A stretch of 64,000 nt of DNA, taken from assembly GCF_035594125.1 (NCBI RefSeq), contig NC_087185.1:15059164-15123163 (forward strand). The letters are read 5' to 3'. The stretch comes from Scylla paramamosain (taxonomy: Eukaryota > Arthropoda > Malacostraca > Decapoda > Portunidae). The position numbers and the translations under genes are program-made. Position 1 is the first letter of the stretch, and each line of letters opens with the position of its first letter. The notes below the pieces were generated by a model. That model did no database searches, was not told the origin of the DNA, and saw only the letters and a list, made by a program, of their open reading frames with translations. Below are positions 23,139 through 38,279 of the stretch, piece after piece.

Positions 23139-23395
23139 TCTTATTTTATGTACAGTTATTCGTTTTCTTTTCTGCTATTTCCGTATCATTCGTATTGAGA
23201 TTCTTAAACGCCATTGTCTTGATCCCCCTGTTTTTGTATTCATTGTTTTTCCCTTTTCTTCCTTTCCCTCTTTCGTAATTTAGCTCTTATTTTCTGTACA
23301 GTTATTCGTTTTCTTTTCTGTTATTTTCGTATCATTCGTATTGAGATTCTTAAACGCCATTATCTTGATCCCCCTGTTTTTCTATTCCCTGTTTT
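23139..23395. repeat. 145-bp direct duplication
   Basis: Two near-identical units begin CTCTTATTTT at 23139 and 23284 and share ACAGTTATTCGTTTTCTTTT, CGTATTGAGATTCTTAAACG and TCTTGATCCCCCTGTTTTT. Confidence 0.92.
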
Positions 23396-24523
23396 CCTTA
23401 CCTTCCTAAATCCTCTTCAGTCCTTTGTTTATCCATTCCTCCCTCAGCCTTATCCTTTACAGGCCTCCTCGCTTTGCCCCGTTGCTTCCTCCTATCTTCC
23501 TTCCTCTGCCCTTCTGTCCCGTCTCTTCCTTGCACCCTCAGCGCCTCGCCCCGTCACGCACAACGCCAGAAGTTTCAGCATATCACGAAGACGAAAGCTT
23601 TGTCTCGTCCTGTGTACTTGCTCAGTATTAGGATTCGGTGTTTTTATTGTGACTGTGTTTAGGCAGTTGTCGTTATCAGAGAAATAAACACGCGTAGGTT
23701 GGACGCGAACACAATGAGCTGAAATTATACTGATGGGTCCATGAATTTCAATCGGTGTTTAACAGGACGGTATTCAACATATATTTGCATTTGTCGGCGC
23801 CGATCTGGTCTGTGTTGTGAGGAATTGTGCTGATTACGCCGCGAATAAATAACTGGACATCCTCGCTGCGGATAAAAAAATAATAATAATCAGGTCGCAA
23901 TACTCGATATACAATACACAGTGGCCGATGAAGCTCAGGGTGTTTGTGATGTTGGATAATGATTTGTAGGTCATTGTGCTGCCTGACACGCATCACGACC
24001 TAGACCAAAAAATAAGGTAAAAATAAATAAATAGAAAAAGGTAAATTAAATCAAATAAGAAAAAAAAGAAACAAACAAAATATAAGGAGGTCAGTAGTTT
24101 TGGGATTTCTCAGTAATTCCTGGCAACAAAAAATGGTGAAGACAGGCTCTCTCAAGCTATCAGTTCCCAAAGAGAGCGATCAAAACAGGCCGCTGCAGGG
24201 AGGACGAAAGTGCGAATTTGCCAGCGATACTCGTGAATTTGAGCATAAGTTGTAGGTCATTGTGGCGCCGCCTGACATCACACCCGAGGACAAAATGAAA
24301 TAATAGTAAATCAGGAAACAAATCGAATTGTCAGTGGCGCCCAAATAAACACACGCCTGTTCGTCACATCTCACTAATGCAGGAGTTAACTAGTATCTTC
24401 TCTTTTCGTCTCTTTTTTTTTTCACTTTCAAACTCTAGAACTCTGAGGACCATCAAGACACCTGAGAAACTCAATTGCCTAACTTTTTTTCTTTCTCATT
24501 TTTGTGCCCTTGGTTTGACTCCT

Positions 24524-24524
<1 letters not shown>
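23396..24524. other. Mostly unique spacer with a weak internal duplication
   Basis: Unique sequence. Two places (about 23965 and 24247) share TTGTAGGTCATTGTG followed by GCCTGACA, hinting at an old ~285-bp duplication. No gene was recognised. Confidence 0.35.

Positions 24525-24596
<72 letters not shown>
24525..24596. repeat. (GA)n microsatellite
   Basis: A perfect GA array of ~72 bp. Confidence 0.98.
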
Positions 24597-24597
<1 letters not shown>

Positions 24598-24949
24598 ATA
24601 CTACTGTGGAATGAAACTGCTGCATTTGTCTTTCATACTCGTAGATTCAAGACAATGATTCACGTCACCTTATCCTCACTTATTGTCTGTCACCCTTTCT
24701 AGTCGCTCCCCTTAACAGTGCGCCATTAAGAACTGACTCTGTGGAATCGATTCAAGAAAGGATCGTACTCTGCTCTGCTTCCCAAACTGATTCAAGAACT
24801 TCCATGCGTGAAGATTAATACTTTTTTTCAGAATCAATCTAACAAAGTCGATCAGGAGTGTGTGGCGCGGTGAGCTGAGGTGCCGCCAGATGGGCCAATG
24901 CTGTACTCCCGCCTCCTCAGTCACGGTAGCCCCTGTCGGGTCACCGGTA

Positions 24950-25250
24950 CTCAGGCTTCACACCATTAACACCTCGTCGCTTCATTAGCAGTACTCACCT
25001 CTCCACACCATTAATGCCACACCACCTCGGTACTCTCTCCTCCAGACACTCAGCGCCACATCACCAGTACTCTCGCCTGTACACCCCCAACGCCACATCA
25101 CCAGTACTCTCGCCTGTACACCCCCAACGCCACATCACCAGTACTCTCGCCTGTACACCCCCAACGCCACATCACCAGTACTCTCGCTTATACACTCCCA
25201 ACGCCACGTCACCAGTGCTCTCTGCTGCACACAGCAACACCACACCATCA
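24950..25250. repeat. 37-bp minisatellite
   Basis: Units contain CGCCACATCACCAGTACTCT followed by CGCCTGTACACCCCCAA. CGCCACATCA recurs at 25091 and 25128, giving a 37-bp period. Outer copies (24950-25050 and 25200-25250) are diverged. Confidence 0.95.
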
Positions 25251-26293
<1,043 letters not shown>

Positions 26294-26364
26294 ACAAAGA
26301 CGCGAAACGTACCAAACGACACAAGAATAAAGTTGAGGAAAACTTCGGAGTTTCTCTGCAAAAC

Positions 26365-26469
<105 letters not shown>

Positions 26470-26669
26470 AGGCACAGATACGCTCGCATGCAGTGATTAA
26501 TGTTCCTTTAAGTTAATCTACAGCGCGGGTGGCGGCGGCGCGCCGCGGGTTATCGCGTCCATCACGCGTCTGATAGACTGTGAAATTGTGACTGTGCCTC
26601 CCATCGCGTGGTGAATACTGCCACTGCTGCACAATACACAGTGCACTGTGACCACTGCGCCCCGAGAAG

Positions 26670-26930
26670 AGGTGTACGCCACACAGCCACGCCACATCCA
26701 GGCTAGGTGTGAGCCACACAGCCACACCACACCCAGGAGAAGTGTGCGCCACAACGCCACACCACACGGAGGCGAGGTGTGCGCCACAACGCCACACCAC
26801 ACGGAGGCGAGGTGTGCGCCACACAGCCACACCACACCCAGGAGAGGTGTGCGCCACACAGCCACACCACACCCAGGCAAGGTGTGCGCCACACAGCCAC
26901 ACCACACCCAGGCGAGGTGTACCACACACG
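26670..26930. repeat. 35-bp minisatellite
   Basis: About seven units contain AGGTGTGCGCCACACAGCCA then CACCACACCCAGGAG. Two subtypes alternate (CCACACAGCC with CCCAGG, and CCACAACGCC with CGGAGG). Because 35 is not a multiple of three, all frames translate to the same cycling peptide; the long Cys/His/Trp-rich frames here are artefacts. Confidence 0.95.
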
Positions 26931-27237
26931 GCCACAAGACAAGTAAAATAAAACTATCTGTTTCCGCACCACAATACACGTCACATCTGAATTTCTGCTT
27001 CAACTCCACTAGCGGGTATTTTCTCACACCTGCGATAATTAGGCGATGCTGCAGAGAACGTGCAAGGAAATCACTGTAAGACATCCTGGAAAAGAAGCGC
27101 CAGCACCGCCGCTAACAACAATAACAAAACCCACACATCAGCACCGACACTCCATCCTCACCTCTTTCTCCATCCCTCACCCCCACCCCCCTCGCTACGC
27201 CTGATTGCTGCTCTCTGCAACCCCAACACCACCACCC

Positions 27238-27239
<2 letters not shown>
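26931..27239. other. Unique sequence
   Basis: Unique spacer, C/A-rich toward 27240. No gene was recognised. Confidence 0.3.

Positions 27240-27285
<46 letters not shown>
27240..27285. repeat. (CA)n microsatellite
   Basis: A perfect CA array of ~46 bp. Confidence 0.98.
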
Positions 27286-27286
<1 letters not shown>

Positions 27287-27580
27287 CCCTCCCTATCCGA
27301 GTATCACCTCCCTGCTCACCTCAAAGATCCGCACTTTCTCTCCTGTACATTATCACCCTCACTTTCATCTTGCTAAAAGGGGGCAGTCGTGCAAGACCGG
27401 GACGCGTTGCTAAAAATATATATACACTTTTTTTTCGACTCTGAAATGGAATCAACTTTTCTTTCCTTGCCATCGTGACTTGAGCATCAAAGTTCACAAA
27501 ACATTTCGATGTAGACTTCTAAAGTACGTAGAGGAATTCCTCTCTTTTAATGTTGTGTTCCTGAGAAACCACATTAATTA

Positions 27581-27739
<159 letters not shown>

Positions 27740-28615
27740 ATATTTAAAGTGTTTGCGTCAGTTTCCTTACGTGTTTTTTTTTTTTTATGTATAAGGGGAC
27801 TAACCAAGGGGAAGAAAGTGAAAAAGTCGATTCAGGTTGCCCTCCTCTCCCAGTATTTATGCTGAACTACTATTTTTGTGCCACGGGTATTATCATCTTA
27901 TTCAAAATTATGTTATAATCTTTCTGTCCTCAGCATTATCTCAATTTGTGTTCATAATGACGGCCTCACGCGCGTCAATATTGTATAGATAAATAAGCAA
28001 ACTTAACATTTTTGCAAAGTATGTGGACGGACTCCGGAATCACAAATAGCATAATGAGGTGTTTGTTTGTTTTTGCCAATAATTTCACCGTTTGAATATT
28101 AATTAAATAATACATTATAATAATGAGAACTCTAGACTGCCAACCGGAATAAACTCAACGGAAAATAGTACGCTATTTTCATTTACTCGCTGCATACATT
28201 TAGGGACTCTGGAATTTTTTAGTTTACACCACACGGATGTCACGGCGAGCAGAAATCAATACTCGAAAGAAAACTACTCCCCTTACCTTTCGTGTTATCT
28301 TGTAGCTTTAAATTTCTCGTATTTCTTAACTGAGGATATGCTTCTCTCCCTAATATCACGAAGCTCACAAGAAAAAGCTGCAGTTTAATTTCCAGTGCGC
28401 TTCCGATATGATGCCAAGACTTGTTGACAGAACAGGCGTCAGAGAAGCGAGTCACGTGGTTTTTATGTCAATTATTGATTTTCTAAGGCATGAAATATAC
28501 GTGATAATATCACACGGATAAAACTTATAAAACTTGAGACTAAACAAGATTTTCCTGGAGAAGGTTTAACGCATCTTGGTTTATATGGTCGTAAATTAGG
28601 GATTTAAGCCATTTC

Positions 28616-28616
<1 letters not shown>
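27740..28616. other. Unique AT-rich spacer
   Basis: Unique sequence. At 27785-27845 a segment (ATAAGGGGACTAACCAAGGG) faintly resembles the core of dispersed repeat family 2. No gene was recognised. Confidence 0.35.

Positions 28617-28664
<48 letters not shown>
28617..28664. repeat. (GT)n microsatellite
   Basis: A perfect GT array of ~48 bp ending in CGCGCG. Confidence 0.98.
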
Positions 28665-28670
<6 letters not shown>

Positions 28671-29704
28671 ATCGCGGAGGGTCTGCCTACATAATTATAT
28701 GCGTGTACCCTTGCATGATTGGCGCAGTTGTTTGGTTGGCAGAGGCACGATATCAACACGTCGGGAAGGTTGTGCTGTCGAGGCGCCGAGGCGTGGACGC
28801 GTGGAGATCATATCAACAAAGAAGCAAAATATCACGAAAGGACACCACATTACGCACTACACAAAGGGAATAATATGAAACACACACACGTACTCACTAA
28901 TATAAAACACACGTGGGACGCAAATCACACGTGTACAAAACGCACCACCGAATGTGGAAAAAAGTAGAGGTCCCTGCACACACATAAACACGAGAAGACA
29001 CCGCGTGCATCGCATAACGTGGCGCGGTGAGTGACGCGACCAGAGACTACGCACACAAAACACGGCAGCAATAACAACCACGAAGACAGGTAGACAGCTA
29101 GGCGAGCAGACAAAGTGACAGCCAGCGCGCCCATTCTGACAGCTCCTCGCACGCTAATATCTGAGGGGCGGGCTCCGTAACGCCGCGTCAAGACAAGGTT
29201 CAGTTATTCCATTATGTAAACTCACAAGAGCACAAGGGAAGTCTACGTTTCGTGGCGTTTTAGATACGTCTTTTTTTTTATCACCCTTTTTCATGCGCCC
29301 TTCCTAATTTTACGACGTCCTTATCATGTTCTTCGTATCTCTTAGAAACTTTGGATTTTATGGCCCTTTGCTATTCCCAGTTCTTTCGTACTCAAGTTTA
29401 AGGAGTACTTCAATCATACACAGCCTCTTGAAGTCTACGGTTTTATAGCCCATTAAGAAGTTGCCTTTGTATTTCTGTAAAAGTAAATTTCAATACACAA
29501 CTCAAGGGGACACTTACTTGAACAGACTGCCTTGGTATCCCCTGTCAGACTCACATCATCAAGCTCAGAAAATGTTCGGTGTATAAACAGTAAAAGTAAA
29601 TAGGGGAGCAGTTTTAAGAAGGATATTTACGGGCGAGTGTGAGTGAAGAGGAAATTCCAGCCAGGAAGAAAGAAACATAAAGACTAATGGAACCTGAGAA
29701 GCAG

Positions 29705-29707
<3 letters not shown>
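28665..29707. other. Unique spacer
   Basis: Mixed unique sequence, CA/ACG-rich at 28870-29060. No protein family or RNA gene was recognised. Confidence 0.35.
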
Positions 29708-29772
<65 letters not shown>

Positions 29773-29779
29773 AAGACCG

Positions 29780-29855
<76 letters not shown>

Positions 29856-29958
29856 TCACAGCAATAAATGATCAGAAGACAGACAAAAACGAATAAAGAA
29901 ATTAAAGAAAAGAGTAGAACAAGAAACAAAGACATGAAAAGAGAAATAGCAGGTAACG

Positions 29959-30031
<73 letters not shown>
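29708..30031. repeat. (GA)n, (CA)n and (GA)n cluster
   Basis: GA (29708-29770), a 9-bp spacer, CA (29780-29853), ~105 bp of A-rich unique sequence, then GA (29960-30031). Confidence 0.98.
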
Positions 30032-30033
<2 letters not shown>

Positions 30034-30111
30034 AATGTAGTCGCAACGATGGGAAGAAAGACTGAGAAAAGAAGGAAACAAAGTTATAACTGGGAAAAAA
30101 AAAAAACGGAA

Positions 30112-30385
30112 AGGGAAAGAGAGAGAGAGAGAGAGAGAGAAAAAAAAGAACCACTGCAAATAACTCATACGAATGTGAAATACTAATAAAACCAACGTAG
30201 GGTGATCGCCCGGGCGTTTTCCCCTCGCGAGAGCAAGAAACAAAAAGTGTAGGTAAAAACAAAAGAAAAAAATGAAAAAAAATAAGAGTATGGACATAGA
30301 AACTGGCGTAGGAATATCACAAAAGTGGGAGCAGAAATATTCCCAAAACACTTTAGCCTCACATCCCTTATGGCGTTCATCTTAC

Positions 30386-30460
<75 letters not shown>

Positions 30461-30560
30461 CAAAGGATGGGAGACGAGCAGGGAAAGGGAAGGAGAAAGG
30501 GAGAGGGATGGAAGCAAGCTGTTGAAAAGTAAACGATACCTGCTGTTGATTGCCACCTCT

Positions 30561-30630
<70 letters not shown>
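30112..30630. repeat. Three (GA)n arrays
   Basis: GA arrays at about 30118-30140, 30388-30460 and 30563-30630. The intervening sequence is purine-rich. Confidence 0.97.
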
Positions 30631-30632
<2 letters not shown>

Positions 30633-31255
30633 ACAGAGTGGAATAAACAAACATGCAAACAAACAAATATACAATAGAGTTAAAAAGAAGGAAATATACG
30701 TACAGAACTTGAAAGAAGAACGAACAATGAAAATAGAAGAAAAATGAGTAATAAAATATAAAGACTTGGATAGACTTGATACAAAGCAAGGACAAAAACA
30801 CACAAAGGAAAGGTAAAGACAGACAGAGGAAGTAATAACAGGGGTGAAGATAACACAAGGAGGGAGGAAAGTAAGAAAAAAGGGATAGGAAATGTGCAAT
30901 ACGTAGATAAAAAATGAAAAAAATTGGGTAAAAAGCAGAAAAACAAAACTCACAACATAGGAAGAAAAAAGATACGAACGTTAGTAAAATGGCAAGTTTA
31001 AACAGAGACTTGGGAGAGCGTTGAAAAAAAAATGGAAACAAAAACAACAAGAACAGAGAGACGAAAACCAAAAAAAAGAAAAAATAAAGAAAAAATAAAG
31101 AAAAAAAACAAGGGAAATAGGACTGGGAGGACTCAAGGTAGAAAAAAAGTTTATGGAAGGGAGAAGGGAGGGAGGAGAAATGAAACAGTAGGAGGAAGAA
31201 AAGTATATAGTCCTTGAAAAAAAACTCAGAAGTGATAGACAATTTTCCAGCACTC
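30631..31255. other. A-rich purine spacer
   Basis: Plus strand rich in AAGAAAA/GGAAA motifs; the minus strand gives long Phe/Leu/Ser frames (up to 208 residues) that reflect composition, not genes. Confidence 0.6.
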
Positions 31256-31347
31256 AAAAATGGCCAAGCTCGTGTGTGTTGTGATTAGAATGTGTTGCTG
31301 CTGTTCATTTTTCTTGTCTTTCCTGCCGCGACGACCTAGTTATGTTT

Positions 31348-31710
<363 letters not shown>

Positions 31711-31714
<4 letters not shown>

Positions 31715-32290
31715 ACACAGCAGAAAACATAAGACTCTGGATGAAAGATGGAGTCTGGGAACAGTGAGGCGAAAGAAGACAAGCAAGAACTGAAACAGAC
31801 ACGTAAGGCGGCGTGTGTAGATCCTCGGGAAACGATAAAAGTTTCAGGCGGCGAGGGAATGGAGGAGGAGGAACCGTGGAGAAGGTTTTTGTCCTCTCAA
31901 GAGCAATGACTGAACTGATGATCCTAAGACTGCTTGTGATGCTGCAGACGTCTTATGTGGGGATACGTTACTGACATGCGTGTAGTTACAGCTGCTTCAT
32001 GTCAGCGCCAGGCATTGTGAGGGTGAACGGGTGGTTAAGCTGCCAGTCATGCAAGGAAGGAGGTCCGTAATTAACCTGAGCAGTATTTGTCCAAGTTCTC
32101 CTCACCTGAGAAATGGAACACAGAGTAATACAAATGGAGAACAAGCAGTAACACTAAGGCCGTTGACCTTAATGAGATTAAAAAATTTATGCTCTTCTCA
32201 CCTGAGGAATGAAAATCAGGTATTATGTAGGTTACGAAATGTAGGTTATGAAAAAATGATGGTGTGCTAGTGAGATAATTGAATAAAGTA
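31711..32290. other. Unique sequence
   Basis: Unique spacer of mixed composition; no gene was recognised. Confidence 0.35.
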
Positions 32291-32309
32291 ATGAATGTGG
32301 AATATAGAT

Positions 32310-32920
32310 ATACGCAATTATGAGAAACAAATCATGTTGCGAATTTCAACACCCAAGTAACTGTGTCATTTGTTAATAGAATAAAATGTTCTTTTGTGTC
32401 TTAATGAAACGTGAAATTAAAGTGCAGATTGCTTTAAAAGTGCAAAAAATTAAGGAACAGGAAAAAAATATATAAGAATTGCCGAAGAGAGAAGTAAAAA
32501 CGGAAAGGCACGGATGAAATTTTAATGAGAAACAAACCACGTTGCGAATTTTAACTCATAAGAATATGTATGTCATCTGTTGATAAAAAAAATAATAATA
32601 AAAATGTTCTCGCTTGTCTCGAAACGCGAAATGAATGAAAATGTTGTAAAAGTAGGTCACACCGCCTCCTTGTGACCACAGTTTGGGAAGTAATAGCATA
32701 GTGAAGTGCGTGTATTCACCTCTCAATGGTGTACTTAAGACTAACTAATATAAAGAGGAATTGCATTAAAGGTGAGAATTTGAGTCAGAAGTGTGTGAAA
32801 GAGAGTGGTAACGAGAAAAGTTAAAGGTAAATTATAAAAAGTGAGGAAAGTAAGGAACAAGGAAGAAAGATAAGAATTCGAGGAAGAAGCGGTAAAAAGA
32901 GAAAAGCACAGATAAAATAG
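32310..32920. repeat. Degenerate segmental duplication
   Basis: ATGAGAAACAAATCATGTTG at about 32319 recurs as ATGAGAAACAAACCACGTTG near 32525, each followed by GCGAATTT and AAAATGTTCT blocks. A second pair (about 32452 and 32850) shares TAAGGAACA, ATAAGAATT and AAAGGCAC/AAAGCACA. Confidence 0.72.
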
Positions 32921-33139
32921 CGAATATATAAATATATAAATTCACAAACAAAGAAACTGGGAATAAGAGAACTCAAGATACAGAATTACAGTTTGACAAT
33001 TCATGAACCGAACAGAGAGGCTGACAAAAAAAAAAAACTTTAAATAGGCTGAAAGACTAATAACAAATCATAGAATCACAAACAACTGGGCCATTCGTGT
33101 TTCCACAGTTTACTTTCCCCATGTTTCCCCAGCAAAACC
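32921..33139. other. Unique AT-rich spacer
   Basis: No feature recognised. Confidence 0.3.
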
Positions 33140-33252
33140 TACCTCCTCCTCTCCTCCTCCTCATTCTCCTTCTCCTTCTCCTTCTCCTTCTCCTTCTCCT
33201 TCTCCTCCTCCTCCTCCTTCTCCTTCTCCTTCTCCTTCTCCTTCTCCTTCTC

Positions 33253-33313
<61 letters not shown>

Positions 33314-33336
33314 AACTACTACAACTGTGAGTACTG

Positions 33337-33384
<48 letters not shown>
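33140..33384. repeat. (CTC/CTT)n, (CTA)n and (GT)n
   Basis: CTC and CTTCTC triplets (33140-33254) pass directly into (CTA)n (33255-33325), then a GT array (33336-33384). Confidence 0.97.
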
Positions 33385-34405
<1,021 letters not shown>

Positions 34406-34659
34406 GCAATAACTATTTCCTTTTAGTGTTAAAGACAAGAATTCTACGTGCAGTGGTAGATGTTAATGAACCGTAGATTTACATACATGCTGTTAAAGTG
34501 TGTTAAGAAGTTTTTAAGAGTATTCATCATCCTATTTTTTATTAGTGTATAATATTTTCAGAGTCAAGGAGGCTGGTCAAGAATAAAAATAAATAAATAA
34601 AACATATAATTGCTTCTCCCATTAACAGCTGAATATAAAACATGTCTTTTGGCCAATTT

Positions 34660-34800
34660 ATGTATTTTTGTTTATTTATTTATTTTTATTTTTATTTATT
34701 TTATCTTTTTTTTTTTATTCTATACAAGAGGCACCGGCCAATGGAAACAAAATTAGAAGAATTAAAAAAGGTCCATTGAGATGCTGGACTTCAAACAGCT
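34660..34800 (+). repeat. Dispersed repeat family 2, second copy
   Basis: An ATTT-rich leader (34668-34705) is followed by ACAAGAGGCACCGGCCAATG, an A-rich spacer and AAAAGGTCCATTGAGATGC, matching the order seen at 1945-2130. Confidence 0.6.
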
Positions 34801-35552
34801 TACTTATGGTGGCATATTTGTGGAGAATCAAATCATATTAACACTAATCATAATATCATCAATAAGAACAAACCAACTTTCTATTCCAATTAAAGAAAAA
34901 GTGGAGTGAAGAGAAAAAAAGAGAGTAATATTCAACGGTAAACTCAGCTACTAATTCATATAATAAGCCACAGTTTCAAAAAGAATTATTCTCGTCTGTA
35001 CTTCGTCTCACCTTTACCTGTTCCGGAGTCGTGCATGAGTGACTGAGAGTTACATGTTCATTGCTGGGTGGCTTCGTCCTCTTGTCACTTAAAATAGACT
35101 GTTATATTTTTAGCCTACGTTTCCATTATTATTTGGCAAACCTGTCAGCGTCACTTGCTTGTTCTCTTTGTGTACTTTAAAATTCTTCTGTAGTGAGAAC
35201 CGCAACACTTCATAACTTTTCTTTGTCTGGTGGTTTTATCCAGAAACAGAAGTTAATAAAAAAGAAAAGAGTAAGAAATGAGATAATCGATGGAACGAAG
35301 ATTTCAACAAGAGGAGAGAATTATAAAAGAAATGAAGGAAAGAAAGAAATGAAATGAAGAAGGAAGTCAAGGAGATGAGAGACAAAGTACTCTATCTCTT
35401 TCCTCATTCCTCTTCTTACTCTTTCTCATTAAAGCAATGGAGGGACGTTCTTAGAATAATAGAGAGGGAGGGATAAAAATGATTGTGTGAGTGAGGAAAG
35501 AAAGATGAGAGGAAAGACAGACTGATGAATTTCTGCTGAAGTGCGGATGAAG

Positions 35553-35554
<2 letters not shown>
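34801..35554. other. Unique AT-rich spacer
   Basis: Includes a purine-rich stretch at 35255-35380. No gene was recognised. Confidence 0.35.

Positions 35555-35622
<68 letters not shown>
35555..35622. repeat. (GT)n microsatellite
   Basis: A perfect GT array of ~68 bp. Confidence 0.98.
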
Positions 35623-35624
<2 letters not shown>

Positions 35625-35799
35625 ACTTTTATAAGTTTATATTGGTTGTCAGTGTTTGTTTTCCTCTTCAGTATTTTTTTTATCACAGAAATATTGCGCT
35701 GACGTTTTCATTTATATTTTCTGGGTTTTACAATGCTTTGCCCTCCATTTTTTTAATATACAATGAATTTTGTTAATAAACTACTATAACAGCAAAAAC

Positions 35800-35820
35800 A
35801 ATAACAACAACAACAACAAA

Positions 35821-35894
<74 letters not shown>
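35800..35894. repeat. (CAA)n, (ACT)n and (GT)n compound
   Basis: CAA triplets (about 35802-35818), ACT triplets (35818-35860) and GT (35861-35894) without spacers. Confidence 0.97.
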
Positions 35895-35896
<2 letters not shown>

Positions 35897-36268
35897 CTCA
35901 TCATAACTATTGCTAATTACATTAATTCCTTAGAAAAATACAAGGTTAAAAATTACGTAAAACCAAGAACAAAATAATCCAGAACGATATGTTGAAATTG
36001 TGATTCTTGAAAGTTGATTACAGCTTTACATTTCCTTTCAGTGTTAGTGTGTGTGCTCGCCTTCACCCTCACTCACTTGATATACTCAGCCCTGCTTTGA
36101 ACCTTCCACGACTTACGCCCTCCCGACTTATGCTCATCCCGATTTACGCTCTTTTATCCTTCCCACCTTGCGCATATCCCGACTTACACCCATTTCCTCC
36201 CCATCTTACGCTCTTATCTTTTTTATCGCTCCTTTCTTACATAATTCCTTCCTCTCTTCTTCCTAGCT

Positions 36269-36850
<582 letters not shown>

Positions 36851-36854
36851 CACT

Positions 36855-38215
36855 GTTTTGGCTTACTTTCTGACTGGCTTAGTAGAGCTTGTTGCGTGAC
36901 TGGCTTGGGGGTTATTTCATTACTGGCTCTGTAGGATTTATTGGCTGACTGGCTTAGTGGCCTATTGGGTTATTAGGCATCAACTAAGCCAGTTAGCCAA
37001 TAAGCCAGTAACCAGTAAACCATTAAGCCAGGCAGCCAATAAGCCACTAAGATAGTAATATCCACTTAAAAGATAAGCCCCTAAGCCATCACCCAATAAG
37101 CCCTCCTAAGGCAGTCACCAGTAAGCCAATAAGCCAATCACCCAATAAGCAATACAAAGCCAATTCACCAAAAAGCAATTAAGACGGTCACCCAGTAAGC
37201 CCTACCAATAAACCACCAAGCCAGTCACTCAGTAAGCCACTAACCCAGTCACCCAATTGAGAAATGAAGCACTAAGCCAGTCAGTCAATAAACCACTAAG
37301 CCAATCACTATATAAGATAACAAGCCAATCACCCAATATGCCCTTCTAAGCCAGTTGACCAATAAACCACTAAGCCAGTCACCCAATAAGCCCCACTAAA
37401 CCAGTCACCCAATAAGCCACTAACCCAGTCACCCACTATAAAGACCTATAAAGCCAACTGACCAATAAGCCACTAAGCCAGTCACTCAATAATCCGTATA
37501 AAGCTAATTGACCAATGAATCACTAAGCCAGGCACACAGTAAGCCCTACTAAGCCAGTCATTCAGTAAACTACTAACCCAGTCACCCAATAAGACCTACA
37601 AAGCCGACTGACCAATAAGCCACTAACCCAGTCACCCAATAAGCCACTAAGCCAGTCACCCAATAATCCTCTTATCCAGTCACCCAGTAAGTCCTACAAA
37701 GCCAACTGACCAGTAACCACTAAGCCAGTCACTCAGTAAGCCACTAAGCCAGTAACCCAATAAGCCCTTCATAGCTGATTGACCATTAAACCAGTAAGAC
37801 AGTCACTCAATAAGCCCTACAAAGCCAAGTGACTAATAAGCCACCAATCCAGTCACCCAATAAGCCACAATAAGTCGCCCAATTTGCCCTCCAAAAACCA
37901 AATGAGCAATAAAGCACTAAGCCAGTCTATCAATAAACCATTAAGCCAGTCACCATATAAGCCACTAAAACAATCTGCCAATAAGACCTGCAAAGCCACT
38001 TGACCAGTTAACCACTAAGCCAGCCACCCAATAAGCCTTACTAAACCAGTCACCCAATAAGCCACTAGCCTAGTCTCTCAATAAGGCCTACAAAACCAAT
38101 TGGCCAATAAGCCACTAAGCCAGTCACGACAATAACACGTACTAAGCCAGTCACACAATAAGCCACTAAACCAGCCATCCAATAAGCTCAACTAAGCCAG
38201 CCTTCCAACATGACA
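36855..38215. repeat. 24/48-bp minisatellite with strand switch
   Basis: About 50 degenerate units of AATAAGCCACTAAGCCAGTC plus ACCC, often paired into ~48-bp units with AAAGCCAACTGACCAATAAG. From 36855 to about 36978 the units run in the opposite orientation (GACTGGCTTAGTGGCCTATT); from about 36983 they run forward. One frame of the unit lacks stops, but indels break every long frame, so no protein is proposed. The array ends about 65 bp from the stop codon of the protease-like gene. Confidence 0.93.
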
Positions 38216-38279
38216 GTTGGGGGCCGGGACGCTTCTTCTTGCGAGTTACTACGCTGTGAGGGAGAGCAGGAAGGCAGGG

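Noticed and set aside
26670..26930. Possible CRISPR-like array
   Set aside because: Units abut with no unique spacers and the genome is eukaryotic; it is a minisatellite.
26513..27084. Cys/His/Trp-rich frames of 140-188 residues resembling a repeat protein
   Set aside because: A 35-bp minisatellite read in rotating frames; both strands and several frames are open.
37000..38215. Protein-coding reading of the 24-bp minisatellite (NKPLSQSP unit)
   Set aside because: One frame of the unit lacks stops, but indels between units break it everywhere.
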